Shown: positions 31,129 to 39,043, counted from the first letter of the stretch. The stretch: 49,874 nt of DNA from a virus (IMGVR_UViG_3300005513_000317:1-49874); one strand, 5' to 3'. The notes: a model not told the origin generated them from the letters alone. Numbers and translations: made by a program.

Positions 31129-32306
31129 GCGAACATCCTTTGTTGCTGCGGCAGGCGCTGTTCGTGTTCGATACGTGCTTTCGCGATCGCCAAATACTCG
31201 GCCTCCAGCTCAATGCCGATGAACTCGAAACCTTCGCGCATGCATGCTTTTCCGGTGCTCCCGCTGCCCATAAAAGGGTCGAGCACCACACCACCGGGTG
31301 GCGTGACAAGGCGGCAGAGATAGGCCATCAGATCGGTCGGTTTGACAGTCGGATGATTGTTTTCGGCGGAACGGTCATCGCGACTGGTCTTGGCGCAGTA
31401 GAAGAACCGCGCAGCGCTGCCGGTATCGTCGTGAAATGCATTCGATGCTTGCCTGTTAATCTGCCCGTAGACAGCCTTGGTTGAGCTGCTTGGTTCGATG
31501 CCAAGAACTGGGGCAAACGCACCAGCATGGGCTGGAAACAAGCTCACGACTTCGTCGCTGCCGTCGTGGATAACATTGGCAGGCCAGCGGCCGCCGTCAT
31601 GAGGATCTGTCCGAGGAACAAGCTTGCCTTGCTGCCCTGGCGCTGCGGTGAGTCGTTTCATAGGACCGCCCCAGCCAGCGGCACCAATGTGTCGCCCCTC
31701 GCCTTCATGAATTTTCTTCCAGGTCGTTCCGGCTCCCGCGCGGAGTGATTCCGCTGTCGCAATGCGGCAAGCATCGATGTTGATCGCGCCTGTGCCATGT
31801 GCCGCCACGTTCTTCGCCACGGTCCTTTCGGACAATGGCTTGCGAGCAACGCAAATAGGTTCGTGCGCAGGCTTTAACGCGGTACCCCAGCCTGCATGTT
31901 CGCCTTCGAGGTTTTTTGATTTTGGGAAGCCGCTGCCGTAGATCCACATGATCTGATCGCGGATTTCAAATCCAGCATCCTCGATCGAGCACACCATGCG
32001 GTGATAGGTACGGCTGCTGCTGAATGCCAAGACATGGCCGCCAGGTTTGAGCACCCGCAGGCATTCGGCCCACATCTCGACGCGCTGGGCGATATCGCCA
32101 CCGTCCCAGACCTTACCCATGAAGCCCTTGTCGCCAATGCGATGACGACCGTGCGGCATTTCTGGATTATTGGTGCGAGCGTGGCCGCCGCGAGAGGCTT
32201 GAGTCAGGTGATACGGGGGATCGGTGACGATGCTGTCGACCGACGCGTCGGCCATGCCGCGCATGACGTCGACACAATCACCATGATGAAGCGTGAATGT
32301 ATTCAC
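31125..32306 (-). CDS. Site-specific DNA methyltransferase (DPPY, N6-adenine/N4-cytosine type)
   Basis: This 393-residue protein has catalytic motif IV TDPPYHL (about residues 33-39) and the AdoMet-binding motif DPFMGSGSTG near the C-terminus (followed by GFEFIGIELEAEYLAIAKARI). This order is that of beta-class amino-methyltransferases. The middle region is the target-recognition part. No cognate nuclease gene is next to it, so it is probably an orphan enzyme protecting phage DNA or regulating expression. ATGA overlaps link both neighbours. Confidence 0.92.
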   Translation of the reverse strand: MNTFTLHHGDCVDVMRGMADASVDSIVTDPPYHLTQASRGGHARTNNPEMPHGRHRIGDKGFMGKVWDGGDIAQRVEMWAECLRVLKPGGHVLAFSSSRTYHRMVCSIEDAGFEIRDQIMWIYGSGFPKSKNLEGEHAGWGTALKPAHEPICVARKPLSERTVAKNVAAHGTGAINIDACRIATAESLRAGAGTTWKKIHEGEGRHIGAAGWGGPMKRLTAAPGQQGKLVPRTDPHDGGRWPANVIHDGSDEVVSLFPAHAGAFAPVLGIEPSSSTKAVYGQINRQASNAFHDDTGSAARFFYCAKTSRDDRSAENNHPTVKPTDLMAYLCRLVTPPGGVVLDPFMGSGSTGKACMREGFEFIGIELEAEYLAIAKARIEHEQRLPQQQRMFA

Positions 32307-32641
32307 CCAGCTGCCCCCAGCAAGTGGCGCAGCGACCAGGCCATTGGAGAGAGAACCGGGCCACGCATGGCCAGTGGGACTTTGAATCTGCTGGGCGGCA
32401 GGTGTCGCTGGCGCGGCTGTTCCTCTGCCAGCGAATATTTGTAGTGGCGCAGATGTTCTGTATCCGCGGTCAAAAGACCCTCTTCGCGCATCTTGCTGAC
32501 GGCGCGGCGCACCACTTCCGAATCCACGTCCAAGATCGGACGCACATCGTTATAGATTTGCGGCATTTCGCTCGCGGGGAAATCGCAAAGGAAATCGGTG
32601 ATCGCCTTGCGTACCGATATAGAGCCGTACCTGGTGCTCAT
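32303..32641 (-). CDS. Small winged-helix-like protein
   Basis: This 112-residue protein has a helical first part (VRKAITDFLCDFPASEMPQIYNDVRPILDVDSEVVRRAVSKMREEGLL) that reads like a winged helix-turn-helix with a recognition helix at VVRRAVSKM. It is coupled by ATGA to the CII gene. It may be a regulator or replication accessory; not assigned to a family. Confidence 0.68.
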   Translation of the reverse strand: MSTRYGSISVRKAITDFLCDFPASEMPQIYNDVRPILDVDSEVVRRAVSKMREEGLLTADTEHLRHYKYSLAEEQPRQRHLPPSRFKVPLAMRGPVLSPMAWSLRHLLGAAG

Positions 32642-32958
32642 AGATGCCCCGCAAGTCGGTCCTTCTCAAGATCCGCTTCCAGGTATTCGATGCCCCAGCG
32701 CTTCAAGACGCGCATTTCCTCCTGCGTCATGACGACAGCATCAGACGGCACGACCTTCAAGCCGCAGCCGACAATCAGCTCCATCACAGAGCCAAGGTCT
32801 TCCTTGGCGCGGCTGATTTTGCTGTCGCTTACACCGATTTTCCGAGCGACAACCGTCTGAGAAACCTTTTCAAGTCGCTGCAAAACATAGGTGTGCTGGT
32901 TTTCAACGGTTTTGCGAGCTTTTGCCGGTTCGTCGGGAGAGACTGTTTCTGCGGTCAT
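32638..32958 (-). CDS. CII-like transcriptional activator
   Basis: This 106-residue protein has the CII helix-turn-helix pattern (LQRLEKVSQTVVARKIGVSDSKISRAKE, about residues 27-54) and then a tetramerisation-like part. CII family proteins set the lysis/lysogeny decision. It lies second in the leftward operon, right after the Cro-like gene, as in lambda. ATGA overlaps link both neighbours. Confidence 0.85.
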   Translation of the reverse strand: MTAETVSPDEPAKARKTVENQHTYVLQRLEKVSQTVVARKIGVSDSKISRAKEDLGSVMELIVGCGLKVVPSDAVVMTQEEMRVLKRWGIEYLEADLEKDRLAGHL

Positions 32959-33158
32959 GACGTCACCTCTTCTAGAACGGTCCTGGCGTCATAAGTAGCC
33001 CAGTCGATATCAGGGCGTTTCAGGCGGTAATACTCCAGCCATGACGGTGTGATTCGGTCCTCGGAGACCCACTGAGACACGCGCCCTTTCGAGAGACCCG
33101 TGTCCTCCTTGATTTTTTTAGGCCCGCCGAGCAGGGCAACGAGTTGTTTAGTGTTCAT
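32955..33158 (-). CDS. Cro-like (YdaS-type) regulator
   Basis: This 67-residue protein is a single helix-turn-helix (QLVALLGGPKKIKEDTGLSKGRVSQWVSEDRITPSWLEYYRLKRPD), a pattern shared by small Cro/YdaS antirepressors. It is the first gene of the leftward early operon. The TATACT -10 ends 7 bases before the ATG, so the mRNA probably starts at or next to the start codon (leaderless); no ribosome binding site is seen. Confidence 0.85.
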   Translation of the reverse strand: MNTKQLVALLGGPKKIKEDTGLSKGRVSQWVSEDRITPSWLEYYRLKRPDIDWATYDARTVLEEVTS

Positions 33159-33165
33159 GCGCCGA

Positions 33166-33195
33166 AGTATAGAACTCTAAACCCAATAAGGTCAA
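33166..33195 (-). promoter_or_regulatory. Leftward early promoter (PR-like)
   Basis: On the minus strand TTGACC (33195-33190) and TATACT (33171-33166) are 18 bp apart. The operator at 33168-33183 overlaps the -10 and spacer, so repressor binding would block it. Confidence 0.75.
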
Positions 33196-33230
33196 GCACA
33201 CTAAACAAACAACAGTTTAGAGTTTTAAAC
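33168..33230. promoter_or_regulatory. Operator array between Cro-like and CI-like genes
   Basis: Full sites are GTATAGAACTCTAAAC (33168-33183) and GTTTAGAGTTTTAAAC (33215-33230). A half-site, CTAAAC, is centred near 33201-33206. Both full sites are near-palindromes of GTTTAGAnnTCTAAAC. The second abuts the repressor ATG, and an embedded TAGAGT could be the -10 of a leaderless repressor transcript. Confidence 0.72.
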
Positions 33231-33596
33231 ATGACAACACTCAGCGAACGAATCGAAAAAATTCTCAAAGATCTGCCGAACATGGGTCAGAACGGCCTCG
33301 CCATTGCAGCGGGCGCCTCAAAAAGCGTCGTGAATCAATGGTTGGACGGAAAGATCAAGTCGATGCGATTGGATTACGCATTGAACATTGAGAAGTCGCT
33401 GGGATACGACCACATCTGGCTAGTTCTCGGAGACGGCCACGAGAAAAAGGCCAGTCAGGGATGGCCGTTCAGCATTTCGTTCGAGCAATATCAGACCATT
33501 CCAGACGAGGGCAAGAAAGACATCAACCAGCACATCGAATACACGGCCCATAAATGGCACGCTGAAATTCAAGCAAAAAGTAAGAAGGCTGGCTAA
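33231..33596 (+). CDS. CI-like repressor, short form without peptidase domain
   Basis: This 121-residue protein has a helix-turn-helix (GQNGLAIAAGASKSVVNQWLDGKI, about residues 19-42) and a short C-terminal part (GWPFSISFEQYQTIPDEGKKDINQHIEYTA) that could dimerise. It lacks the S24/LexA-type self-cleavage domain. The frame opens further upstream, but the ATG at 33231 is chosen because upstream sequence is operator DNA. There is no ribosome binding site, which suggests leaderless translation, as for lambda cI. It is divergent from the Cro-like gene. Confidence 0.82.
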   Translation: MTTLSERIEKILKDLPNMGQNGLAIAAGASKSVVNQWLDGKIKSMRLDYALNIEKSLGYDHIWLVLGDGHEKKASQGWPFSISFEQYQTIPDEGKKDINQHIEYTAHKWHAEIQAKSKKAG

Positions 33597-33689
33597 GGTC
33601 GATTCTCGGCAAGGGGCGCTCCCCTTCCCCACTGCCACTATCTACGCGTTTCCGATAAAAAAAACCGCTGGCGACAAACAAGGAGAACA

Positions 33690-34340
33690 ATGAAAAAAAT
33701 CACAATGCTTTCGATGTCTGTCGTTTTCATCCTGGCTGGATGCAAGGATGAAAATCGGAGTCAGTCATCGTTGCCTGCTGCGGAACAACGAAAAGAGCTC
33801 ACCGCGGCGCAAATGATCACCAACATGTGCAAGCGCGATTTCCCGGCATCGCAACAACAGCGATGCGAGGCAGATGAGGGAAAGGCGTTTTCGGAGATGA
33901 TCGCTTTAGAAAAAGTGCCGGCCGGCTTGGTCGACACATGTGCGAAGGTCCCGAACTCTCGTTACTCCATCGTATTGAAGTGCGTGAAAACTGGAATGCA
34001 GCCGCCCCACGGATACGCGATGGAAGAGGAAGGCGAATATGGATACGAAGGCGCCCTGTCTAAAAATGATCAAGATGCGGGTAAGTCGGCTAACCCGCTC
34101 TTGATGTTTCGGTATCTAAGCGAAAAAGACGGACGGTATTCCGTGCAGGCCAAGGAAGGGCAGATGACGTCAGTCGCGTCATGCAAGGATCCATGCGAAT
34201 TCATAAAATTCCAGACGTTCTTTGGCGGCCGTCTCGTTAAGTCGGAGACCATCCGATCTACGGGAACTGCTGTTATCGACGCCGCTCTGCGCGATGCAAG
34301 AAACGGCGTGCTCGTGAAGTACAAGTCGCCTAGAGATTAA
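33690..34340 (+). CDS. Putative lipoprotein in the immunity region
   Basis: This 216-residue protein begins with a lipoprotein signal (Lys2-Lys3, hydrophobic core, LAGC with Cys18). The mature part contains six or more cysteines (CKRDF, RCEAD, TCAKV, LKCVKT, SCKDPCEF), suggesting disulfides in the periplasm. AAGGAGA precedes the ATG. Its position next to the repressor, in the segment transcribed in a lysogen, fits a superinfection-exclusion or lysogenic-conversion factor. No family was recognised. Confidence 0.75.
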   Translation: MKKITMLSMSVVFILAGCKDENRSQSSLPAAEQRKELTAAQMITNMCKRDFPASQQQRCEADEGKAFSEMIALEKVPAGLVDTCAKVPNSRYSIVLKCVKTGMQPPHGYAMEEEGEYGYEGALSKNDQDAGKSANPLLMFRYLSEKDGRYSVQAKEGQMTSVASCKDPCEFIKFQTFFGGRLVKSETIRSTGTAVIDAALRDARNGVLVKYKSPRD

Positions 34341-34402
34341 TCACCGGCTGGCACCGCGACCGACAACGCGTGTTTAGATCCGATCGGCAATGAAAAGAAA
34401 AT

Positions 34403-35170
34403 ATGACAGAACAGACACCTCACAGTGACGATGTAGCCATCTTAGTATGGGACAACCCGGCAAAACGCCTGCTTGATCTGATTGACAAGATGCGATCGCT
34501 GCCATTTACTGAACCGGCCATACCGACCTGGCACGTCGCGTTAGAGTCTGTCGGCGATTTTAAGAAGTTTTGCCGCCGCCTGTCTCTAGCCAGCGGTCTC
34601 CCGGACAACGTACTGTCAACGATGAAGTTGCTCTATCCAGATTTACATCCCAAGGTAAATCAGCATTGGCACGCCCAGACTTCCAACATCTTCCGGGCAT
34701 TCGACACTGCGAACACTTCCTGGCAAAACGTGGTTTCGAAAGTTGATGATCACGCCCACAGTGGACTGATCGCGGCCAGCGCGCTGATAGAAAGCAAAAA
34801 ACACCCGAAGGCAAGAGATGCCGAGCACCTTGATGAGGCGTACGCCCTGCTTGGGGACCTCGAGAAAGAAATTTCTGACGATTCGAGCCTCTCGCCGAGT
34901 TTAAAAATGCACCTACTAGCTGTTATGGAAAGCCTCAGGACAAGCATTGAAGAGCGGTTCCTTACTGGGCTAAAGCCACTAGAAGCAGCCGTGGACAAAG
35001 CATTTGGTGGAATGCGGATGGCGGACTATAACGACTTTGCATCATCTACCAAGGGCGATAAATTCCGAACCGTCGTCCAAGATTTGGCAAACATCGTGAC
35101 AATCGTCGGTGGCACCGCTCCAGCGGCGGCCCTCGCCTATACCAGTCTCTTGAAATTCCTTCCAGCGTAA
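34403..35170 (+). CDS. Protein of unknown function next to the repressor; candidate immunity or defence gene
   Basis: This 255-residue protein is mainly helical (LLDLIDKMRSLPF..., DHAHSGLIAASALIESKKHPKA, a coiled-coil-like segment around residues 145-200) and ends in a hydrophobic stretch (about residues 228-253, IVTIVGGTAPAAALAYTSLLKFL) that may enter the membrane. It is followed by a strong terminator. Unlike the genes of the dense operons it stands in a spaced, lower-G+C segment. Its place in the lysogen-expressed region suggests superinfection immunity or abortive infection, which is inference only. Confidence 0.72.
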   Translation: MTEQTPHSDDVAILVWDNPAKRLLDLIDKMRSLPFTEPAIPTWHVALESVGDFKKFCRRLSLASGLPDNVLSTMKLLYPDLHPKVNQHWHAQTSNIFRAFDTANTSWQNVVSKVDDHAHSGLIAASALIESKKHPKARDAEHLDEAYALLGDLEKEISDDSSLSPSLKMHLLAVMESLRTSIEERFLTGLKPLEAAVDKAFGGMRMADYNDFASSTKGDKFRTVVQDLANIVTIVGGTAPAAALAYTSLLKFLPA

Positions 35171-35192
35171 AAACGGCCACTTGCAGCATCCG

Positions 35193-35214
35193 CCGCCTTC
35201 GGGCGGTTTTTTTT
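35193..35214 (+). terminator. Terminator ending the immunity transcript
   Basis: CCGCC-TTCG-GGCGG followed by eight T on the + strand. It separates the immunity genes from the rightward operon promoter. Confidence 0.9.
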
Positions 35215-35233
35215 CGCCGGAAAAACAAAAAAA

Positions 35234-35285
35234 CTAAACTTTTTGTTTAGAACTCTTTACTTTATTGTGTTTAGAGTTCTATACT
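35234..35285 (+). promoter_or_regulatory. Second operator array and rightward early promoter
   Basis: A CTAAAC-TTTTT-GTTTAG palindrome (35234-35250) overlaps GTTTAGAACTCTTTAC (35245-35260), followed by GTTTAGAGTTCTATAC (35269-35284), 24 bp on. TATACT (35280-35285) with TTTACT (35256-35261, 18-bp spacer) forms the promoter. The last operator is the exact inverse complement of the one at 33168-33183. Confidence 0.78.
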
Positions 35286-35328
35286 TGCTCCAACGGTTCA
35301 GAAAGAGAACTAAACCAAGGAGCGAAAA

Positions 35329-35517
35329 ATGTCCAACACACAAAAACTGATCGCATGGATCGACAACCACTACCCAGCAGAACCGACCGTTGATAACGGC
35401 GACGGCACTCTGACAATCGCGATCGAGTGCGTGCACCTCGAAACCAGCGCCGTATTCATTGAGCGCCAAGTTGTTCCAGCAACGATGTTGGCAGCACGCG
35501 ACGTCCTCGGTTATTAA
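35329..35517 (+). CDS. Small early protein, first gene of rightward operon
   Basis: This 62-residue protein (LIAWIDNHYPAEPTVDNGDGTLTIAIECVHLETSAVFIERQVVPATMLAARDVLGY) is an alpha/beta-like small protein of unknown function, with a strong AAGGAG ribosome binding site. It is the first product of the operator-controlled promoter and thus expected among the earliest lytic proteins. Confidence 0.72.
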   Translation: MSNTQKLIAWIDNHYPAEPTVDNGDGTLTIAIECVHLETSAVFIERQVVPATMLAARDVLGY

Positions 35518-35530
35518 TCGGAGGCGCGTC

Positions 35531-35842
35531 ATGTCAGCCATTCTCTCGTTACAGCCTGCCCAGCCAACCGTTGGCAAGAAGCTGGTCAAGCTGGCGACCG
35601 CCTTCTTAAGCGGTAATCACTATCTGGACTTCTACGGATATCAAGACAAGCACGACGACCGCTACATCGTCGAGTCCGTCACCCTTACCGGCCAGTCGAT
35701 CGACATCGCCGAGCTGTTCAGCAACCAGCAGCTGGCGGACTTCGGCTATCACTGCGACCGCAATCCACCGTTCGGCGAGGACAGCGCAGCTGACGACCGT
35801 ACCGAAGCGTATGCGATGCAACGTGAAGAGGTGGCGGCATGA
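35531..35842 (+). CDS. Hypothetical early protein, 103 aa
   Basis: This soluble protein (LSLQPAQPTVGKKLVKLATAFLSGNHYLDFYGYQDKHDDRYIVESVTLTGQSIDIAELFSNQQ) starts at 35531, where GGAGG lies upstream. A longer frame to 35459 is not supported. Unknown function. Confidence 0.7.
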   Translation: MSAILSLQPAQPTVGKKLVKLATAFLSGNHYLDFYGYQDKHDDRYIVESVTLTGQSIDIAELFSNQQLADFGYHCDRNPPFGEDSAADDRTEAYAMQREEVAA

Positions 35843-36141
35843 GCGACCTGCACATTCTGGCCCTATACGGTGCCAAGTCCGTTTCGTTCTGCATCAGCGA
35901 CAAGAAGTTTGACGCCACAGCAAAGCAACGAATCGACCTTCCTCGATCCGCACACGCAGACGCGTTGGTCGAAAAACTGGTCGCGGCCTATCAATCGCAT
36001 GACGCGCTGGTGAAGGCGCTGCAAGGAATGCTGGCAGCTACAGACCACTGGCACGACAGCGATGGCGAATTCCTCAAGTCCGGAGCGCGCAATCCTCGCT
36101 TCGTCGCCCGCGCAGCCCTCACCGCCGCAGGTGCCGCATGA
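35839..36141 (+). CDS. Hypothetical early protein, 100 aa
   Basis: This 100-residue protein is coupled by ATGA overlap to both neighbours. The second half (HADALVEKLVAAYQSHDALVKALQGMLA) is helical and resembles small phage proteins of unknown role often found in this operon type. Confidence 0.68.
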   Translation: MSDLHILALYGAKSVSFCISDKKFDATAKQRIDLPRSAHADALVEKLVAAYQSHDALVKALQGMLAATDHWHDSDGEFLKSGARNPRFVARAALTAAGAA

Positions 36142-36422
36142 TCAACCACTGCCAAAACGGTGTAAGCCGTCGCGCTTGGTTGCGCACATTGGGCTGGCAG
36201 GTTCGCCCTACTCTGCGCCGCGCTGGCCGCCGAATTTGCCGCGGCCTGAAATTCGCTGCGAAGTGGATCGGCATCGGCTTTCTGTTCGCCGCCGGCGTCA
36301 CCGTGTTTGCCTTTCTCTTCATCCTGGCGACGAATGACCAGCTGACGCGCGTCGACGACGCCAAGCCATCGGTCAGCGCGCCGGCAAAGGCGACGGTGCA
36401 GCAGCTGCGGAGGTCCACATGA
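36138..36422 (+). CDS. Small membrane protein with basic N-terminus
   Basis: This 94-residue protein has an Arg-rich first 40 residues (about 11 Arg/Lys) and one transmembrane segment (about residues 44-65, IGIGFLFAAGVTVFAFLFILA), then a polar tail. It is a likely inner-membrane protein. It overlaps its neighbours by ATGA. Role unknown; perhaps acts with the next gene, also a membrane protein. Confidence 0.68.
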   Translation: MINHCQNGVSRRAWLRTLGWQVRPTLRRAGRRICRGLKFAAKWIGIGFLFAAGVTVFAFLFILATNDQLTRVDDAKPSVSAPAKATVQQLRRST

Positions 36423-36817
36423 GCAAGTTCATCCGCACCTACGGTAACGCCAGCATGCGCCTGATGTTCATCGGCCCGCTGATGATCACCATCAAGAACA
36501 CCCGGCGCCAGCACCTCTATTGGGCCGAGTACAACGGCTTTGCACCGCGCGCCGTGACGCTGTTCGGCTGGCGCATTTCGGTCATGAGCACGGCGAAGGT
36601 CAGCCCGCAGGCGGTCGGCATCGCAGTCGGCCTGGCCGTCATCCTCGCGCTGCAATGCGTGGTCATGCCGACGCTGGACGCCCGGGCAGCCGCGCGCGAC
36701 AAGAAGCGTCAGCAGGCCGCCCTGGTCGAGCAGAACAAGCGCCTGTTCAAGCTGCTGACCGTCGACTCTGAGTACATGACGTTCCCCGTCGCCTCTTATA
36801 AGGACGACGCCAAATGA
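36419..36817 (+). CDS. Small membrane protein, 132 aa
   Basis: This 132-residue protein has a membrane segment at about residues 65-85 (AVGIAVGLAVILALQCVVMP) and a charged C-terminal helix (ARDKKRQQAALVEQNKRLFKLL). The N-terminal part repeats hydrophobic and basic stretches. ATGA overlaps tie it into the operon. Function unknown. Confidence 0.66.
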   Translation: MSKFIRTYGNASMRLMFIGPLMITIKNTRRQHLYWAEYNGFAPRAVTLFGWRISVMSTAKVSPQAVGIAVGLAVILALQCVVMPTLDARAAARDKKRQQAALVEQNKRLFKLLTVDSEYMTFPVASYKDDAK

Positions 36818-37128
36818 GCGAGCAAAAATACACGCTGGGCAACGTCATGGCGCTGGCAACTTTCGTCAGCGACAACTCCGGCAGCTGGATCGAGTTGAAC
36901 ATTGGCAATCACAGAGGTGCTGGCCTGCTGGTCTGGCGCATGTCTGAGGATCTACGCAGCCCGAAACATGAGGCGGCAGTCAGAGAATTGATCAACCGTG
37001 CCAACGCATACGACGATCTGCTGGCGGCGTCCAAGGCCATCCTTACGAGTTTCGCATACAAGCCAGGCACTGGCCCAGCATGGTACGAAACCGCCCGGCT
37101 GGCCGTCGAGAAGGCTGGTGCGCTATGA
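36814..37128 (+). CDS. Hypothetical early protein, 104 aa
   Basis: This soluble 104-residue protein (SWIELNIGNHRGAGLLVWRM...LINRANAYDDLLAASKAIL) contains the ANAYDDLLAA segment seen in many small phage proteins. It directly precedes the nuclease gene and overlaps it by ATGA. Function unknown. Confidence 0.68.
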   Translation: MSEQKYTLGNVMALATFVSDNSGSWIELNIGNHRGAGLLVWRMSEDLRSPKHEAAVRELINRANAYDDLLAASKAILTSFAYKPGTGPAWYETARLAVEKAGAL

Positions 37129-37925
37129 ACGAGTTCACCGTCCGCGCCTCGTCGTGGGGTTCGCTCTTCGACTGCGCACACCGCTGGGAAGGCGAGCACA
37201 TTCTCGGCATCCGCAAGCCTTCCGGCCTGCGCGCCCAGCTCGGCACGGCCATTCATGCCGGCACCGCCGCGTTCGACAGCAGTCGCCTGGCTGGTGAGCC
37301 GATTTCCATTGACGATGCCGCCGGCGTGTTCGTCGACACCCTGAAGAATCCCGAGGGCGACGTCGATTATCGCCAGGACGACATCACCGTTGCGCAGGCA
37401 GAGAAGATCGGCCTTGTTCTCAGCGTCAAGTACTGCACCGAGATTGCGCCGAAGATGGATTACATGTCCGTCGAAATGCCGCTGGAGCCGTTCTCGATCG
37501 ACTGCGGCAACGGCATTCTGGTGCGCTTGAAGGGAACCATGGACCGCGCCCGGGTCGTGCGCTCGGCCGGCGGCAAGATCATCAACGACCTGAAGACTGG
37601 CGCGCGCGTCATCAGCAACGGCGTCGTCGCCATTCAAGGCCGGTCAGCCCAGCTGGGTGCCTATCAGATCATGTCCGAGCAAACGGACGGTGAGCCGACT
37701 TTCGGCGCGCAGATCACTGGCCTACAGACCACCAGCAACGCAAATGTGGGCGTCAGCAAAGTATTCGACGCCAAGAAAATCATGGTCGGAACCGAAGACG
37801 AAAAAGGTCTGATCGAGTATGCGGCCGTCATGTTCAAGACCGGCCTATTCCCTCCCAACCCTCAATCACAGCTGTGCAGTCCGAAGTACTGCGCACGCTG
37901 GTCGACGTGCATGTACCACGAATAA
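37125..37925 (+). CDS. PD-(D/E)XK exonuclease (Cas4/RecB-like)
   Basis: This 266-residue protein starts with RASSWGSLFDCAHRW, then GTAIHAGTAAFD with the family His. MDRARV...KIINDLKTGAR follows, giving the Asp and DxK catalytic residues. It ends in three clustered cysteines (LCSPKYCARWSTCMYH) that, with an N-terminal Cys, could hold an iron-sulfur cluster as in Cas4/AddB nucleases. It precedes an annealing protein, so it probably makes the single strands for phage recombination. The ATG at 37125 overlaps the upstream stop as ATGA. Confidence 0.87.
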   Translation: MNEFTVRASSWGSLFDCAHRWEGEHILGIRKPSGLRAQLGTAIHAGTAAFDSSRLAGEPISIDDAAGVFVDTLKNPEGDVDYRQDDITVAQAEKIGLVLSVKYCTEIAPKMDYMSVEMPLEPFSIDCGNGILVRLKGTMDRARVVRSAGGKIINDLKTGARVISNGVVAIQGRSAQLGAYQIMSEQTDGEPTFGAQITGLQTTSNANVGVSKVFDAKKIMVGTEDEKGLIEYAAVMFKTGLFPPNPQSQLCSPKYCARWSTCMYHE

Positions 37926-37951
37926 ACCACCATCCAACCTCGGAGAAAACC

Positions 37952-39043
37952 ATGTCAGCACCTGAACAAGCCAGCACTAGCACCACCATCGCAACATTGA
38001 AGCCTCAACGCACAAGTACAGACGTGCGTGCTGGGTTCTTCAACTTAGAAGGATTCGAACTATTGCAGCGCGTCGCAAAGGCTTTCGCCACTTCGTCGCT
38101 GGTGCCAAAAGAGTATCAGGGAAACATCGCCAACTGCATGATCGCGCTGAATCTGGCAAATCGCCTACGCGCGGACGAACTCATGGTGATGCAAAACCTG
38201 TACATCGTGCACGGCCGGCCAGGTTGGTCGTCTAAATATCTGATTGCCACCTTTAATGAGTGCGGCCGTTTCAGCACCGTCAAATACGAATGGTTTGGCG
38301 AAAAAGGTACAGACAGCTGGGGCGCACGCGCTTGGGCTATCGAACTGGCGACAAAAGAAAGGATCGTCGGTCCGGACATCACTATCCAGATGGCGAAAGA
38401 TGAAGGTTGGTTCCAAAAGAACGGTTCCAAGTGGAAGACGATTCCGCAGCTGATGCTGATGTATCGCAGCGCTGGCTGGATGATCAACACATCTGCGCCC
38501 GAAATCTCCATGGGCTTCTCGACCGAAGAAGAGCTGCGCGACATTATCGATATCAATAGCGATGGTTCATATACCGTCAATACCGAACCGGTAACAGTCG
38601 GATCGTTGCGCGACGTCGACCAAGAAACTGGCGAAGTCCAACAGCTGCAAAGCAACGCCAGCCAAACCTTGGCCGGTGCTACCACACGCCGAGCTGATCC
38701 GGTTACACAGAATACCTCCGAGAGCGGCGATGAGCCGCGCGCCAAAGCCAGCACGGTCGCTGGGTCTACGAGTGATAGCAGCTCGCAGGCAGTTCAGGCG
38801 CAGGACGGCAACAACGTCGTGCTGACCTACGCCCAGGTCAACGACGCCATGAGTAAGGCCGACAGCGTCGAAACGCTGGAAGTCGCGATCGCCATGATTG
38901 CCGACGTTGAAAGCCCAGAGCAACAGGACGAACTGCGCAGCATCAGCCGCGAGTTGCTGAAGAAGTTCGCCACGCCCGACGCAGCCAAGTCGACCAACAA
39001 GCGCACCACGAAGCCAGCCGACACCAGCGTCGGCATGGAATAA
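37952..39043 (+). CDS. RecT-like single-strand annealing protein
   Basis: This 363-residue protein follows the nuclease and has a core (FELLQRVAKAFATSSLVPKEYQGNIANCMIALNLANRLRADELMVMQNLYIVHGRPGWSSKYLIATFNECGRF) resembling RecT-superfamily annealing proteins. A long Ser/Thr/Gln-rich linker (about residues 225-290) and a small C-terminal helical region follow. The ATG at 37952 has GGAG upstream. The family match is by pattern and context, so I hold it with moderate confidence. Confidence 0.75.
   Translation: MSAPEQASTSTTIATLKPQRTSTDVRAGFFNLEGFELLQRVAKAFATSSLVPKEYQGNIANCMIALNLANRLRADELMVMQNLYIVHGRPGWSSKYLIATFNECGRFSTVKYEWFGEKGTDSWGARAWAIELATKERIVGPDITIQMAKDEGWFQKNGSKWKTIPQLMLMYRSAGWMINTSAPEISMGFSTEEELRDIIDINSDGSYTVNTEPVTVGSLRDVDQETGEVQQLQSNASQTLAGATTRRADPVTQNTSESGDEPRAKASTVAGSTSDSSSQAVQAQDGNNVVLTYAQVNDAMSKADSVETLEVAIAMIADVESPEQQDELRSISRELLKKFATPDAAKSTNKRTTKPADTSVGME

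Noticed and set aside
33144-33230. N-terminal extension of the repressor reading frame
   Set aside because: It would be encoded by operator DNA and overlap the divergent Cro-like start; the helix-turn-helix protein is complete from 33231.
37874-37951. Upstream extension of the RecT-like protein
   Set aside because: It lies inside the nuclease gene in another frame, while a GGAG ribosome binding site supports the ATG at 37952.
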